64,000 bases of DNA. Origin: JACPDH01 sp041671505. GTDB lineage: Bacteria > Acidobacteriota > Thermoanaerobaculia > Gp7-AA8. Both the position numbers and the translations under genes were made by a program. Under the pieces are notes generated by a model that was given only the letters and a program-made list of their open reading frames with translations, did not search any database and had not been told where the DNA came from. This document shows, piece by piece, positions 16,794 through 26,799 of this stretch (position 1 is its first letter; every line of letters starts with the position of its first letter). Where the stretch lies: contig JBAZBK010000015.1 of NCBI GenBank assembly GCA_041671505.1, forward strand, positions 100,665 to 164,664, read 5' to 3'.

Positions 16794-17360
16794 CTAGTTG
16801 GTGATCTTGCCGACGGTAAGCTCGTTGTTCACGCCGTTGACGCCCTTGGTGCTGCGCGCGATGCGCTCGGCATCGCTGCTCATCGTCTTCGAGCTGACGC
16901 GTCCGATGAGCGTCACGACTCCCTGCGACGAGCTGACGTCGATGTCTCCAGCCTTGATCTCGGAGTTGGCGATCAGCTTCGATTTGACCTTCGAGCTGAT
17001 CATGACGTCGTCGACCCAGCTGCCGACGGTCCGCTCTCCGACGGTGAGCTCGTTCTCGACCCCTTCGACGCCTTCAGTGCGCCAGGCGACGCGACCCGCT
17101 TCCTGACGGGCGCTCTCGGTGTCGACGACACCGGTGAGGAAGACGACGCCTTCGCGCGTCTCGACGCCCACCTGGCGGGCCTTCACCTTTTCGTTGGTCT
17201 CGAGCTTCTCCTGGATCACGTTCGTGATACCCGAGTCGGCCTTCCGGGTGTGCGTCGGTACCATCGAGGAGGCGCAGCCTGCGAGTACGAGTAGGCCGGC
17301 ACCGGCAAGCGAGGCCGTTACTGCGAGGAATGGGCGTTTGCCCGGAGCAAGTGTTTTCAT
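16794..17360 (-). CDS. BON-domain lipoprotein (OsmY-like)
   Basis: 188 residues. Signal peptide with lipobox VLAGC (Cys near 29), then two BON domains: about 42-108 (ITNVIQEKLETN...GVVFLTGVVDTE...GVENELTVG) and about 115-185 (ISSKVKSKLIAN...GVVTLIGRVSS...GVNNELTVG). OsmY-type BON proteins are periplasmic chaperones that bind phospholipid or unfolded protein under osmotic stress. The gene leads the unit BON, lmo0937-like, small membrane protein. A double palindrome lies 62 bp upstream and is shared with the divergent lipoprotein gene. Confidence 0.9.
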   Translation of the reverse strand: MKTLAPGKRPFLAVTASLAGAGLLVLAGCASSMVPTHTRKADSGITNVIQEKLETNEKVKARQVGVETREGVVFLTGVVDTESARQEAGRVAWRTEGVEGVENELTVGERTVGSWVDDVMISSKVKSKLIANSEIKAGDIDVSSSQGVVTLIGRVSSKTMSSDAERIARSTKGVNGVNNELTVGKITN

Positions 17361-17421
17361 GGATTTGAGTCCTTTCCTGAAGCTGTCTCCAACCTAGCCC
17401 TCGCGCGCCGACGGCGGAAGC

Positions 17422-17465
17422 GCAGTTACTACGCGAGAGGTGGGGCCGGGGTGCGTAGTAACTAC
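17422..17465. promoter_or_regulatory. Double palindrome, copy 7
   Basis: Arms GCAGTTACTACGC (17422-17434) and GCGTAGTAACTAC (17453-17465), complementary at 12 of 13 positions. It sits between the divergent BON-lipoprotein (62 bp away) and lipoprotein (82 bp away) genes. A possible -10 TAAGAT (17475-17480) follows on the plus strand, so the right site would overlap the -35 region. Confidence 0.68.
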
Positions 17466-17546
17466 AGTCGGATGTAAGATTCACCCGCCGCGAGCGCCCT
17501 GACGGCGTAGCGCGACTCAAATCAACACCACTTGGAGGAGTACACG

Positions 17547-18131
17547 ATGCGCAAGTTGTTCGTTGTGGGAATCATGATCCTTGCTCTCCTGGCTGCCGGT
17601 TGCAGCAAGGCTCCCGCTGAAGCGGCACTCAAGGTCGCCGACGAGGCGGTCGCCAAGGTGAAGCCCGAGGCCGAGAAGTTCGTTCCGGAGCAGTTCAACG
17701 CGCTGACCGCGTCCGTCGCCGATGCCAGGGCCAAATTCGATGCGAAGGATTACAAGGGCGCCCTCGCCGCCGCGCAGGAGATTCCCGCGAAGGCCGACGA
17801 GACGATGAAGGCCGCCGCCGCGAAGAAGGACGAGCTGATGAAGCAGTGGGCCGATCTGCAGGGATCTCTGCCGACCATGGTTCAGGGCCTCACCGAGAAG
17901 ATCACCGGACTCGCCGCGATGAAGAAGCTCCCCAAGGGAGTCGACGCGACGATGGTCGAAACGGCGAAGACCTCGCTCGCAGATGTGACGAGCGGCTGGA
18001 CCGCCGCGTCCGCCGCCTACACCGAAGGCGACATCACCGGCGCAATCGCCAAGGCTGGCGACGTCAAGCTGAAGGTCGAATCGCTCTCGAAGATGCTGGA
18101 AGTCGTCCCGGCGCCTGCCGCCGCGAAGTAG
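17547..18131 (+). CDS. Helical lipoprotein, unknown function
   Basis: 194 residues. Lipobox LLAAGC gives a lipidated Cys near residue 18. The mature part is almost entirely alpha-helical and Ala/Lys/Glu-rich, without other cysteines. Repeated patterns such as ADEAVAKVKPEAEKF, KFDAKDYKGALAAAQ and AAYTEGDITGAIAKAGDVK resemble TPR-like or four-helix periplasmic proteins. No named family recognised. GGAGGAG at 17535-17541 fixes the start at 17547 rather than the earlier in-frame ATG. Followed by a strong terminator, so monocistronic. Confidence 0.75.
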   Translation: MRKLFVVGIMILALLAAGCSKAPAEAALKVADEAVAKVKPEAEKFVPEQFNALTASVADARAKFDAKDYKGALAAAQEIPAKADETMKAAAAKKDELMKQWADLQGSLPTMVQGLTEKITGLAAMKKLPKGVDATMVETAKTSLADVTSGWTAASAAYTEGDITGAIAKAGDVKLKVESLSKMLEVVPAPAAAK

Positions 18132-18151
18132 CATTCGGTTCGCAAGACATA

Positions 18152-18187
18152 ACGGCCTCCTGCCTGTGGGCAGGAGGCCGTTTCGTT
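18152..18187 (+). terminator. Rho-independent terminator
   Basis: Stem ACGGCCTCCTGCC / GGCAGGAGGCCGT with loop TGTG, then TTCGTTTT. It ends the helical lipoprotein transcript. Confidence 0.9.
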
Positions 18188-18217
18188 TTCGGGGAGATTA
18201 CGCGCAGGTGCGGCCCA

Positions 18218-18322
18218 CGCTGGCACCCCTGCCGGGGTGCGGAACGTTGGTCGCTCTCGACCGGGGGTCGCCCCGCTTCGCGGGTCGACCCCCGGCTACC
18301 TTCTGACATCCCTCCGGGATGT
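18218..18322 (-). repeat. Multi-hairpin repeat, family B copy 2 (reverse)
   Basis: TGGCACCCCTGCCGGGGTGC, then CCGGGGGTCG / CGACCCCCGG, then GACATCCCTCCGGGATGT. It is the reverse orientation of copy 1. Confidence 0.8.
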
Positions 18323-18400
18323 GGGAAGACGAAGACCGAAGCCCCGAAGACCGAAGACCTGACCCCGATCGCCGCTCGCGATTCTGCTGTCGCGCTGGAC

Positions 18401-18498
18401 GCACGCCGGAGGCGTGCCAGAAGGTAGCCCCGGGTCGCCGCAGGCGACCCGGGGTTGGGAATGCAGAGATGTCCGCACCCCGGCAGGGGAGCCAGCGG
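18401..18498 (+). repeat. Multi-hairpin repeat, family B copy 3
   Basis: GCACGCCGGAGGCGTGCCAG, AAGGTAGCCCCGGGTCG, GCACCCCGGCAGGGG. Opposite orientation to copy 2, 78 bp away. The 460-bp gap 18131-18590 holds the terminator and these two copies. Confidence 0.8.
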
Positions 18499-18589
18499 CG
18501 AGCGCAATCTGCCATCGCTTCGGGATTTGCGAGAACGAAAAAAGCGCGACCTTGCGGCCGCGCTCCACAAACGACTTCATGTTGCCTTC

Positions 18590-19018
18590 CTACCCGACCA
18601 GCTTCGCCTTCAGGCTGATCGGCGTCGCGGCGAGTGCTTTCGAGACGGGGCAGCCCTTCTTCGCGCTCTCGGCGAACTGCTGGAACGTCGCGTCGTCCAT
18701 ACCCGGGACTTCCGCTTCGGTCTCGAGCTCGATCTGCGTGATGCCGAAGCCACCCTCGACGGGCCCGAGATGCACCTTCGCCGTGGTCGACACGCGCTTC
18801 GGGTTGTGGCCTTCCTTGCCGAGCCCGGCCGACAGCGCCATGGAGAAGCAGCCCGCGTGCGCGGCCGCGATCAGCTCTTCGGGATTGGTCCCGGTTCCAT
18901 CCTCGAAGCGGCTCGGGAAGGAATACTTTCCTTCCCACGCACCGCTTCCGAGGCTCATGGTTCCCGAGCCTTCTTTGAGTGTTCCGTTCCAGACAGCGTT
19001 CGAATGACGTACAGGCAT
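18590..19018 (-). CDS. OsmC-family peroxiredoxin
   Basis: 142 residues of the OsmC subfamily, thiol peroxidases that reduce organic hydroperoxides. Both catalytic cysteines are present: AAHAGCFSMALS near residue 60 and KKGCPVSKAL near 123; the upstream TNPEELIAAAH is also typical. The start at 19018 has AAGGAGG; the open frame extends upstream without ribosome sites. It is a separate transcription unit. No copy of the double palindrome was found upstream, unlike the other stress genes. Confidence 0.93.
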   Translation of the reverse strand: MPVRHSNAVWNGTLKEGSGTMSLGSGAWEGKYSFPSRFEDGTGTNPEELIAAAHAGCFSMALSAGLGKEGHNPKRVSTTAKVHLGPVEGGFGITQIELETEAEVPGMDDATFQQFAESAKKGCPVSKALAATPISLKAKLVG

Positions 19019-19224
19019 CGATGCCTCCTTGTAGAAGTGTGTGATTCGGTCTCGACCGTTGATATCGAGGGTTGAACGATGTCCGAACCGTGGCCGAAGG
19101 TCAAGCGGCGAGATGTTGTACGTCACACGATCCTGGTAAGGCCGCGAGGTACCATGCTGGTCGCACGCCTCGGGGGCGCGCGGCCCGGGTTTCCCGCAAT
19201 GGCCTTGATTTAACAAAGGAGAAG

Positions 19225-19322
19225 CTGAAGTTAGAAGTTAGAACGTTGAATTGAGAACCCAGAAACGAAGCCGCTCCAGGCTTTCTGGATTCAAAATTCA
19301 ACGTTCTAACTTCTAACTTCAG
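19225..19322. repeat. Heptad-repeat hairpin
   Basis: The left arm starts CTGAAGTTAGAAGTTAGAAC (19225) and the right arm ends GTTCTAACTTCTAACTTCAG (19322). They pair over about 36 of 41 positions. Units are seven bases phased on GAA. It lies in the divergent gap between the OsmC-like gene and the ABC operon. Confidence 0.8.
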
Positions 19323-19400
19323 GCTCGCTGCCTCTAACTCAAAGCCGTTGGGGTTTCCCGGAGCCGCCGGCTCCGAAAGCTCGCGGCACGGAGCGTGGGG

Positions 19401-20645
19401 ATGAATGGGACAAGGAGCTTTCCGGAGTGGTTCCGGGACTTCGCGGCGACGCATCGCGGCAAGGCAACGATCGGCTTGCTGGCCGCCTTCACTCTGATCG
19501 TCGCGCTGCGCCTGTTCATCGGCGCCAGCACCCCCGCGGCGCACGTCGTCCGCAAGCCGGTGATCGAGACGCTCGTGATGAACGGCCGCGTCCTCGCCCG
19601 ATACCGCCCCGAGATCGGAGCATCCGTCGGCGGTGTCGTTCGCGAGGTGCTGGTCGAGGAGGGCGACAGGGTCAAGGCCGGGCAGGAGATCGCACGCCTC
19701 GACGACACGGAGCTTCGCGCGCTCGTGGTCGAAGCCCGTTCGCGCGTCCGTCAGGCCGAAGCGCGGCTTCGACTCGTCGCCTCGGCGAACGAGCGCGCAA
19801 ACGCGGAAGGCCTCCAGCGCGCCCGCGCGATCCTTGCGGAAGCCGAGAACGAGTGGAAGCGTCAGCAGACGCTCTTCGCCGAGGGAGTGACGTCGCAGTC
19901 GGCAGTCGACGCCGCGCGTCGCGCGGTCGACGTGGCGAGAAGCGATGTTGCATCGGCCGAAGCGCTCGCGGTGACGACGCGTGAAGGCGGGGACGAGGTC
20001 AGGCTGGCGAACGCCTCTCTCGACGAGGCGCGCGCCGCGCTCGAGAGCGCGACCGCGCGTCTCGACAAGGCGACGCTTCGCGCTCCGGCCGACGGCGTCG
20101 TCCTTTCTCGGCTCGTCGCCCCGGGCGCGGCAATCCAGGCGGGCGAGCCCCTCTTCGTCATGGCGTTCGAGCAGGAGACTCTGCTCCTGGCGCAGCCCGA
20201 CGAGAAGGCGCTGCCGCAGGTGCGTGTCGGACAGAAGGCGAAGGCGTCGGCCGACGCCTACCCGCGCGAGCGTTTCGATGCGGAGGTCGCGTACGTAAGC
20301 CCGTCGGTGGACCTGCAGCGAGGCACGTTCGACGTGAGGCTGAGCGTGCCGGAGCCTCCCGCGTACCTGAAGACCGACATGACGCTCTCCGTCGAGATCA
20401 TCGTGGGCGAGAAGAAGGACGCGCTCGTGATTCCCGTCGAGGCGGTGCGCGACATCGCGACGGAACCGTGGGTCGTGATCATCCACACGCACAAGGCGAG
20501 GAAGCAGCCGATCGTGATCGGTCTGCGCGGAGAGAAGTACGTCGAGATCGAGAAGGGATTGAAGGAAGGCGACATCGTCGCCCTGGCGCCCGGCCTCGCA
20601 TTGGTCGGGAAGCATTTCCGCGCCGACATCGCGAAGGAGGAGTGA
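19401..20645 (+). CDS. Periplasmic adaptor (membrane fusion) protein of MacA/HlyD type
   Basis: 414 residues. N-terminal membrane anchor (about 20-40), first biotinyl-lipoyl half (GASVGGVVREVLVEEGDRVKAGQ near 72-95), a long coiled-coil hairpin (about 100-215), second lipoyl half with ATLRAPADGVVLSRLVAPGAAIQAGE, then beta-barrel and membrane-proximal domains. It would link the inner-membrane ABC transporter encoded next to an outer-membrane channel. The ATG at 19401 has GGAG at 19390; a GTG at 19395 is an alternative. First gene of a three-gene operon (2 bp gap, then 8 bp overlap). Confidence 0.9.
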   Translation: MNGTRSFPEWFRDFAATHRGKATIGLLAAFTLIVALRLFIGASTPAAHVVRKPVIETLVMNGRVLARYRPEIGASVGGVVREVLVEEGDRVKAGQEIARLDDTELRALVVEARSRVRQAEARLRLVASANERANAEGLQRARAILAEAENEWKRQQTLFAEGVTSQSAVDAARRAVDVARSDVASAEALAVTTREGGDEVRLANASLDEARAALESATARLDKATLRAPADGVVLSRLVAPGAAIQAGEPLFVMAFEQETLLLAQPDEKALPQVRVGQKAKASADAYPRERFDAEVAYVSPSVDLQRGTFDVRLSVPEPPAYLKTDMTLSVEIIVGEKKDALVIPVEAVRDIATEPWVVIIHTHKARKQPIVIGLRGEKYVEIEKGLKEGDIVALAPGLALVGKHFRADIAKEE

Positions 20646-20647
20646 CG

Positions 20648-21857
20648 ATGCCCTTCGAGTGGCTCGTCGCCATCCGGTTCCTGCGCGAGGGAAAGGCGCA
20701 GACGATGCTCATCCTCTCGGGCATCGGCGTCGGCGTCGGCGTGATCATCTTCCTTTCGGCGCTGATCACGGGGCTCCAGCAGTCGATCATCGACCGGACG
20801 CTCGGAACGCAGCCTCACGTCGTGGTGAGGCCGCAGGAGGAGATGGTGCGCCAGCTGGTGCGCGTGCCGGGAGGCGTGGTCGTCGCGCGCATGCTCCGGC
20901 CGCCGCAACGCCTCCGCACCATCCTCCGCTGGCAGCAGACGCTCGATGAGGTTCGTGCCGTCGAGGGAGTGGTCGCGGCCGCCCCGGTCGTCAACGGCGC
21001 CGCGTTCGCGCTGAGAGGCAACGCCAACCGCTCGGTCGCCGTGCGCGGCGTCGAAGCGGGGAGCTACGCGCGCATCATCGACATGGAGTCGAAGATCGTC
21101 TCCGGACATTTCGACGTCGAAGGGGGCAAGGCGGTGATCGGCGTCGAGCTGGCGAAAGAGCTCGGCGTCGGCCAGGGAGACAAGCTTCGGCTCTCGACGC
21201 CCGACGGCCGGCAGGAGGTGTTCCTGATCTCGGGCATCTTCGACGTCGGCAATCGCGACCTCAACCTGCGATGGGTCTTCGTCTCGCTGCGCGCGGGACA
21301 GACACTCCTCGACCTCGCCGGCGGGATCTCGACGATCGAGCTGAAGTGCGACGACATCTTCGACGCCGAAACCGTGGCGCAGACGATCGCGAGCCGGAGC
21401 GGGCTCATCGCGGAGAGCTGGATGAAGCTCAACAGCCAGCTGCTCGTCGGCCTCCGGTCGCAGGGGAGCTCGAGCATCATGATCCAGTTCTTCGTCGTCG
21501 TGGCGGTGGCGCTCGGCATCGCGAGCGTGCTGATCGTCTCGGTGGTGCAGAAGTCGGCGGAGATCGGGATCCTCAAGGCGATGGGCACTCCGACGCGGCG
21601 TGTGGTGGGCGTGTTCCTTCTGCAGGGCGCGCTGCTCGGCCTCGTCGGCTCGATTCTCGGAATGTTGTTAGGCACCGGGCTCGCGATGTTCTTCCAGAAG
21701 CTGGCGAGCAATCCCGACGGATCGCCGACGTTTCCGGTGAACCTGACGCTGCTGCTCTACCTGCGCTCGGCGGCGATCGCAACGATCGTCGGCATCCTGG
21801 CCGCCACGAGCCCGGCGCGCGAGGCGGCAAAGCTCGATCCGGCGGAGGTGATCCGCT

Positions 21858-21865
<8 letters not shown>
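20648..21865 (+). CDS. ABC transporter permease, MacB/LolE-FtsX type
   Basis: 405 residues with the MacB-like layout: membrane helix 1 (about 20-42), a large periplasmic domain (about 45-275), three C-terminal helices (about 280-305, 325-355, 368-390). The FtsX signature is EIGILKAMGTPTRRVVGVFLLQG, and the end is SPAREAAKLDPAEVIRYG. The ATG at 20648 follows GGAGGAG. It overlaps the ATPase gene by 8 bp. Drug or peptide efflux or lipoprotein release are both possible; the adjacent adaptor favours tripartite efflux. Confidence 0.92.
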
Positions 21866-22538
<673 letters not shown>

Positions 22539-22639
22539 TCCGGGATCGCCGGACTCGGCGGAATGTCAGGCCAAGGCATGCCGTTCCCGTGCATCGCGCC
22601 CGTTAGGCGATCGGGCTATTCTGCCTGGACGGGGATTCG

Positions 22640-22870
22640 CTGTGCGGCGCGCAGCGCCGAGACATCGGTAGCCCCCGCCTTCAGGCGGGGGTACGGTCGC
22701 CCGAATTGAATCGTGCGCCGCTTCAGCGGCGCCACACGGCGCCCGGAGTCGCGCCGCTGAAGCGGCGCTTGAGGTTTCCGCGGCTGTGGCCCCCGGCTGA
22801 AGCCGGGGGCTACCGATGTCACGCCGCTGCGCGGCGACGGGCGTCTCGCCGCTGCGCCACGACGGTCCGT
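22640..22870. repeat. Palindromic repeat cluster, family C
   Basis: Outer arms GACATCGGTAGCCCC (from 22661) and GGGGGCTACCGATGTC (to 22820). Inside are GCCTTCAGGCGGGGG, GCGCCGCTTCAGCGGCGC and GCGCCGCTGAAGCGGCGC. It is several nested hairpins in one 230-bp block. Confidence 0.75.
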
Positions 22871-22897
22871 TCGGTCTTGTATCCCCTCGGAAACCGA

Positions 22898-22933
22898 AAT
22901 GAAGAATGTCGAATGAGGAATGAAGAATGAAGA
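22898..22933 (+). repeat. Heptad array GAATGNN
   Basis: Units GAATGTC, GAATGAG, GAATGAA, GAATGAA, GAAGAAA. It lies between family C and the AACTAAC array. Confidence 0.7.
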
Positions 22934-23000
22934 AGAAAGCGGGAGGTGCGGCCATGCCGTACCTCCCGCCTGGTTCTTTCACGCGCCTGACAACTTACGC

Positions 23001-23080
23001 CTAACAACTAACAACTAACAACTAACAACTAACAACTAACAACTAACAACTAACAACTAACAACTAACAACTAACAACTA
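23001..23080 (+). repeat. Heptad array (CTAACAA)n
   Basis: About eleven perfect tandem units of seven bases. The array ends four bases from the stop codon of the BNR-repeat protein gene (minus strand, stop at 23084-23086). Confidence 0.95.
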
Positions 23081-23083
23081 TCC

Positions 23084-26000
23084 CTACGGCCTCCACACCG
23101 GGACCCTTCCCGGCGTCCAGGGGGCGCCGAGCAACTCCATCTTCTGCTCGAGGCCGCGGAGATCGCCGTCGATCAGGGCGCGGAGCTTCTCGAGAACGGG
23201 ACTGAACTCGTCGGACGCGATCTGCCACGCGTCCATGTGCGTCTTCGTCGGTGCGGAGGTCGAGGCCCACGCGCCGTCGACGATCGCGTTGACGCGCTCG
23301 GAGATCGACATCGGCGCCGGCTCGTTGTATTTCGCAATGGTCGGATCGCCGCTCAATGCGATCTCGAGATCCTTGAGCCGCATCTCGATCGCGCGTGCCT
23401 CGTCGAGGAGCTTCGGATCGGCGGCCGGCGTGTCGATCAGCGCCTGCTTGATATGGTCAAGGCGCGTCTGCGCTTCCGCCGCGGCCTGTTCCGCGCCCGA
23501 CACCGCGCGCTGCAGGCTCGCCGCGCGTCGCTGGAAGGCGACGAGCGCCGCCGCGTCGGGAGCGGGAAGCGTTGCGAGGCCGATCGACTGCACGGTGAAC
23601 GGCTGCGGCTCGCCGACCGGGGTCAGCGTTCCGTTGACCCGAGTCGCGAGGCTGACGGTGTAACGGCCTGCGCCGGCGAACGGGCCGCGCGGCGCGATCG
23701 CCCAGGGTGCGAGCTCTTCCTCCTCGAGCGAGGTCGGGTTCGATGGCGGATAGCGAAGGTCCCAGGCGACGCGATGGAAGCCTGCGTCGACCGGCCCGGT
23801 GATTCGCCGGACGACCTTGCCCGCCTCGTCGGTGACCGTGAGGATCGCCGTCGGCTCGTGCTCCCGCATCTCGGTGCGGAGCGCTTCCCACGACGGGTAG
23901 CGGATCTCTCCTCCCTTCTTCTCGAGCTCCCCGTACGACTCCTGGCGCGTCTTCTTGAGCGTCTTGATCTCGTCCTTCAGGTAATAGGTGAACACCGCGC
24001 CGAACGGAGGGTTAGGCGCCGTGTAGAAGTTCTCTCCCTGGAACGCCTTCGCGGGGATGCCGAGCGGAGTCGAGGGAGCGAAGAGCCACGCCGTCTTCGG
24101 CGAGCCGAAGAGGTGCGCGTCGCCCTTGAGCAGCTCGGGCGTCGCCGTGCGAAGCGGCGTGTAGTCGTCGAGCACGTAGAAGCCGCGGCCGAATGTCGCG
24201 AGCACCAGGTCGTTCTCGCGCTTCTGGATCGCGATGTCGCGAACGGTGATCGTCGGCAGCCCTCCCTTGAGCTGCACCCACTTCGCGCCGCCGTCGCGGG
24301 TGAAGAAGACGCCAAACTCCGTTCCGACGAAGAGCAGGTCGGGCGAGACGTGGTCCTCCGCGATCGCGTAGACGCTGCCGCGCGCGGGAAGATCGCCCGT
24401 CACCAACGCCCAGCTCTTGCCGCGGTCGCGGCTGCGGAGCACGTACGGCTTGAAGTCGCCCATCTTGTGGTTGTTGAACACCGCGTAGACCGTGTTCGCG
24501 TCGTGGCTCGACGCGACGATGCGCGCGACGTAGGTCGACGCGGGAACGCCCGGGAAGGTCGCGACCTTTCGCCAGTTCTTCCCGCCGTCCTCGGTCACCT
24601 GGATCAGCCCGTCGTCGGAGCCGGTGTAGATCAGCCCTTCCTGTTTCGGTGATTCCGCGATCGCGATGAGGTTCCCGTAGAACGACGTCGACGCATTCTT
24701 CGCGACGGCCTCGGGGCCCCACACCTTTCCCATGACCTTGAGCGTGTTGCGATCGACGCCGCTCGTCAGGTCGGGGCTGATCGCGGTCCAGCTGTCGCCG
24801 CGGTCGTCGCTCCGGAAGACGCGGTTGGCGCCGAAGTAGAGGCGCGTCGGCGAATGCGGGCTGATGATGAGCGGCGAGTCCCAGTTCCAGCGGAGCGGCG
24901 CCTCACCCTTTGCGGCCATCGGCTTGATGTCGGTCGTCTCTCCGGTCTTGCGATCGAAGCGGGCGAGGCCGCCGTGCTGCGATTCCGAGTAGACGATGTC
25001 GGGATTCGTCGGGTCGACGCGCGTCTGGAAGCCGTCGCCGAAGGTGGTGACGTACCAGTCGGAGTTCATGATCCCGTGATCGCGGATCGTGCGCGAGGGG
25101 CCGCCGAGCGTCGCGTTGTCCTGCGTGCCGCCGTAGACGGTGTAGAACGGCTTGTCGTCATCGACCGCGACGTCGTAGAACTGCATGATCGGAAGGTTCG
25201 ACCAGTAGCTCCAGGTCGCGCCGCGGTCCCATGTCTCGTAGAGGCCGCCGTCGCAACCGTTGATCAGGTGGTCGGTGTCGCTCGGGTCGATCCAGAGCGC
25301 GTGGTTGTCGACGTGCTTGTACTTCTCGCCGACGTTCTTGAACGTCTTTCCGCCGTCCTCGCTCACCTTCATGAACGTGTCCATCGAGTAGACGCGGTCG
25401 GGATTCGTCGGATCGGCGAAGAGCTCCTGGTAGTACTGCGGGCTCGTCGGCGCGTATTTGCTGCGACGCTCCCACGATCCTCCTGCGTCGGTCGAGCGGA
25501 AGAAGCCGCTCTCGCCGTTCGCCGCCTCGACGAGCGCGTAGACGGTGTCGGGTTTCGCCGGCGAGATCGCGAGGGCGATGCGTCCGAGGTCGTCGTCGGG
25601 AAGTCCCTTGTTGATTTTCTGCCACGTCGCGCCCGCGTCGCGGCTCTTGTAGATCGCTCCTTCGGGGCCGCCGTTGATCAGCGTCCAGACGTGGCGGCGG
25701 CGCTGATAGGCGGTCGCGTAGATGACGTCGGGATTGCGCGGGTCGAAGACGAGGTCGCTGACGCCGGTGTTCTCGCTGATCGTGAGAACCTGCTTCCAGC
25801 TCTTGCCGCCGTCGATCGACTTGTAAAGGCCGCGATCGCCACCTGCCGACCAGAGCGGTCCCTGCGCGGCGACGTAGACGACGCTCGAGTCGCGCGGGTC
25901 AACGAGGATCTTTCCGATGTGCTCGGACGCCTTCAGGCCGACGTTCTCCCACGTCTTGCCGCCATCGACCGACTTGTAGACGCCGTCACCGTAGCCGACG

Positions 26001-26389
26001 CTCCGCTGGCTGTTGTTCTCGCCCGAGCCGACCCAGACGACGAGCGGGTCGTTGGGATCGAGCGTGACGCAGCCGATCGAGTACGAGCCCTGCTTGTCGA
26101 AGAGAGGAGTCCAGCTCGTCCCCTTGTTCGTCGTCTTCCAGACGCCGCCGGAGGCAACCGCGACGAACATCGTCGCCGGGTGCTTCGGATCGATCGCGAG
26201 GTCGATCACGCGCCCCGAGGCCACTGCGGGGCCGATCGAGCGAAAGGTGAGGCCGGAAAAGCTCTCGGCGTCGAACGCGCCGGGCGTGCGCTCAGGCTTG
26301 GCCGCGGGCTTCGCGGGAGACTTCGCGGCGAGTGCCGGCAGTGAGATGCAGAGAACGAGGAGGAGAACGATGGAGACGCGCTTGTTCAA
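23084..26389 (-). CDS. Exported sortilin/VPS10-like BNR-repeat protein
   Basis: About 1101 residues. Signal peptide (MNKRVSIVLLLVLCISLPALAA), then two consecutive beta-propellers built from BNR/Asp-box repeats (S-x-D-x-G-x-T/S-W: SVDGGKTWENV, SIDGGKSWKQV, SRDAGATWQKI, SEDGGKTFKNV, SRDRGKSWALV, TRDGGAKWVQL) over about 40-700. The C-terminal part has a beta domain and a helical tail (about 860-1090). Such proteins are common in Acidobacteriota and are often called glycosyl hydrolases, but no catalytic residues can be assigned. I chose the TTG at 26389 because AAGGAG sits eight bases upstream and it gives a clean signal peptide. Substrate unknown. Confidence 0.85.
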   Translation of the reverse strand: MNKRVSIVLLLVLCISLPALAAKSPAKPAAKPERTPGAFDAESFSGLTFRSIGPAVASGRVIDLAIDPKHPATMFVAVASGGVWKTTNKGTSWTPLFDKQGSYSIGCVTLDPNDPLVVWVGSGENNSQRSVGYGDGVYKSVDGGKTWENVGLKASEHIGKILVDPRDSSVVYVAAQGPLWSAGGDRGLYKSIDGGKSWKQVLTISENTGVSDLVFDPRNPDVIYATAYQRRRHVWTLINGGPEGAIYKSRDAGATWQKINKGLPDDDLGRIALAISPAKPDTVYALVEAANGESGFFRSTDAGGSWERRSKYAPTSPQYYQELFADPTNPDRVYSMDTFMKVSEDGGKTFKNVGEKYKHVDNHALWIDPSDTDHLINGCDGGLYETWDRGATWSYWSNLPIMQFYDVAVDDDKPFYTVYGGTQDNATLGGPSRTIRDHGIMNSDWYVTTFGDGFQTRVDPTNPDIVYSESQHGGLARFDRKTGETTDIKPMAAKGEAPLRWNWDSPLIISPHSPTRLYFGANRVFRSDDRGDSWTAISPDLTSGVDRNTLKVMGKVWGPEAVAKNASTSFYGNLIAIAESPKQEGLIYTGSDDGLIQVTEDGGKNWRKVATFPGVPASTYVARIVASSHDANTVYAVFNNHKMGDFKPYVLRSRDRGKSWALVTGDLPARGSVYAIAEDHVSPDLLFVGTEFGVFFTRDGGAKWVQLKGGLPTITVRDIAIQKRENDLVLATFGRGFYVLDDYTPLRTATPELLKGDAHLFGSPKTAWLFAPSTPLGIPAKAFQGENFYTAPNPPFGAVFTYYLKDEIKTLKKTRQESYGELEKKGGEIRYPSWEALRTEMREHEPTAILTVTDEAGKVVRRITGPVDAGFHRVAWDLRYPPSNPTSLEEEELAPWAIAPRGPFAGAGRYTVSLATRVNGTLTPVGEPQPFTVQSIGLATLPAPDAAALVAFQRRAASLQRAVSGAEQAAAEAQTRLDHIKQALIDTPAADPKLLDEARAIEMRLKDLEIALSGDPTIAKYNEPAPMSISERVNAIVDGAWASTSAPTKTHMDAWQIASDEFSPVLEKLRALIDGDLRGLEQKMELLGAPWTPGRVPVWRP

Positions 26390-26520
26390 GAGGAGCTCCT
26401 TCGATGCGGTGACGGTGGGGCGCGCTGCGCCGCCGCGCATCATACGGCGGGATGCGGCGCCGACGCGAGAGGCGAGGGGTTGTGTCGTACAGGACGTGAC
26501 AGGGGCGTGACGGACGGAGG

Positions 26521-26606
26521 CAGGCGAAAGGCGAAAGGCGAAAGGCGAAAGGCGAAAGACGAGAGGCGACAGGCGAAAGGCGAGAGGCGAAAGGCGAGAG
26601 GCGATG
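26521..26606 (+). repeat. Heptad array (GGCGAAA/GGCGAGA)n
   Basis: About twelve units, varying mainly at the sixth base (A or G). Between this and the next array (26640-26735) lies a degenerate inverted repeat with GTAGGGGCGACCCGGTGGG and a GGTGGTACCACC palindrome. Confidence 0.92.
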
Positions 26607-26741
26607 AGCAGGCGAAGGCGGATGCCTTGCTCGCGTGGGTTCGTAGGGGCGACCCGGTGGGACGCCCGCTCTGGTGGTACCACCGAAATGCAACGAGCGA
26701 CGCGCCGCGTGGCACCTACGGAACCGGATTGTTCATTCCCG

Positions 26742-26799
26742 CTTGCTTTGGCCTTTGGCCTATGGCCTCTGGCCTGCCGCTGTTGGCCTCAGGCCTGCC
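26742..26799 (+). repeat. Heptad array (GGCCTNT)n
   Basis: GGCCTTT, GGCCTAT, GGCCTCT, GGCCTGC and degenerate units, ending exactly at the stop codon of the M61 gene (26800-26802). Confidence 0.85.

Noticed and set aside
23001..23080. Regular repeat considered as a CRISPR array
   Set aside because: Units are seven bases with no spacers and no cas genes nearby.
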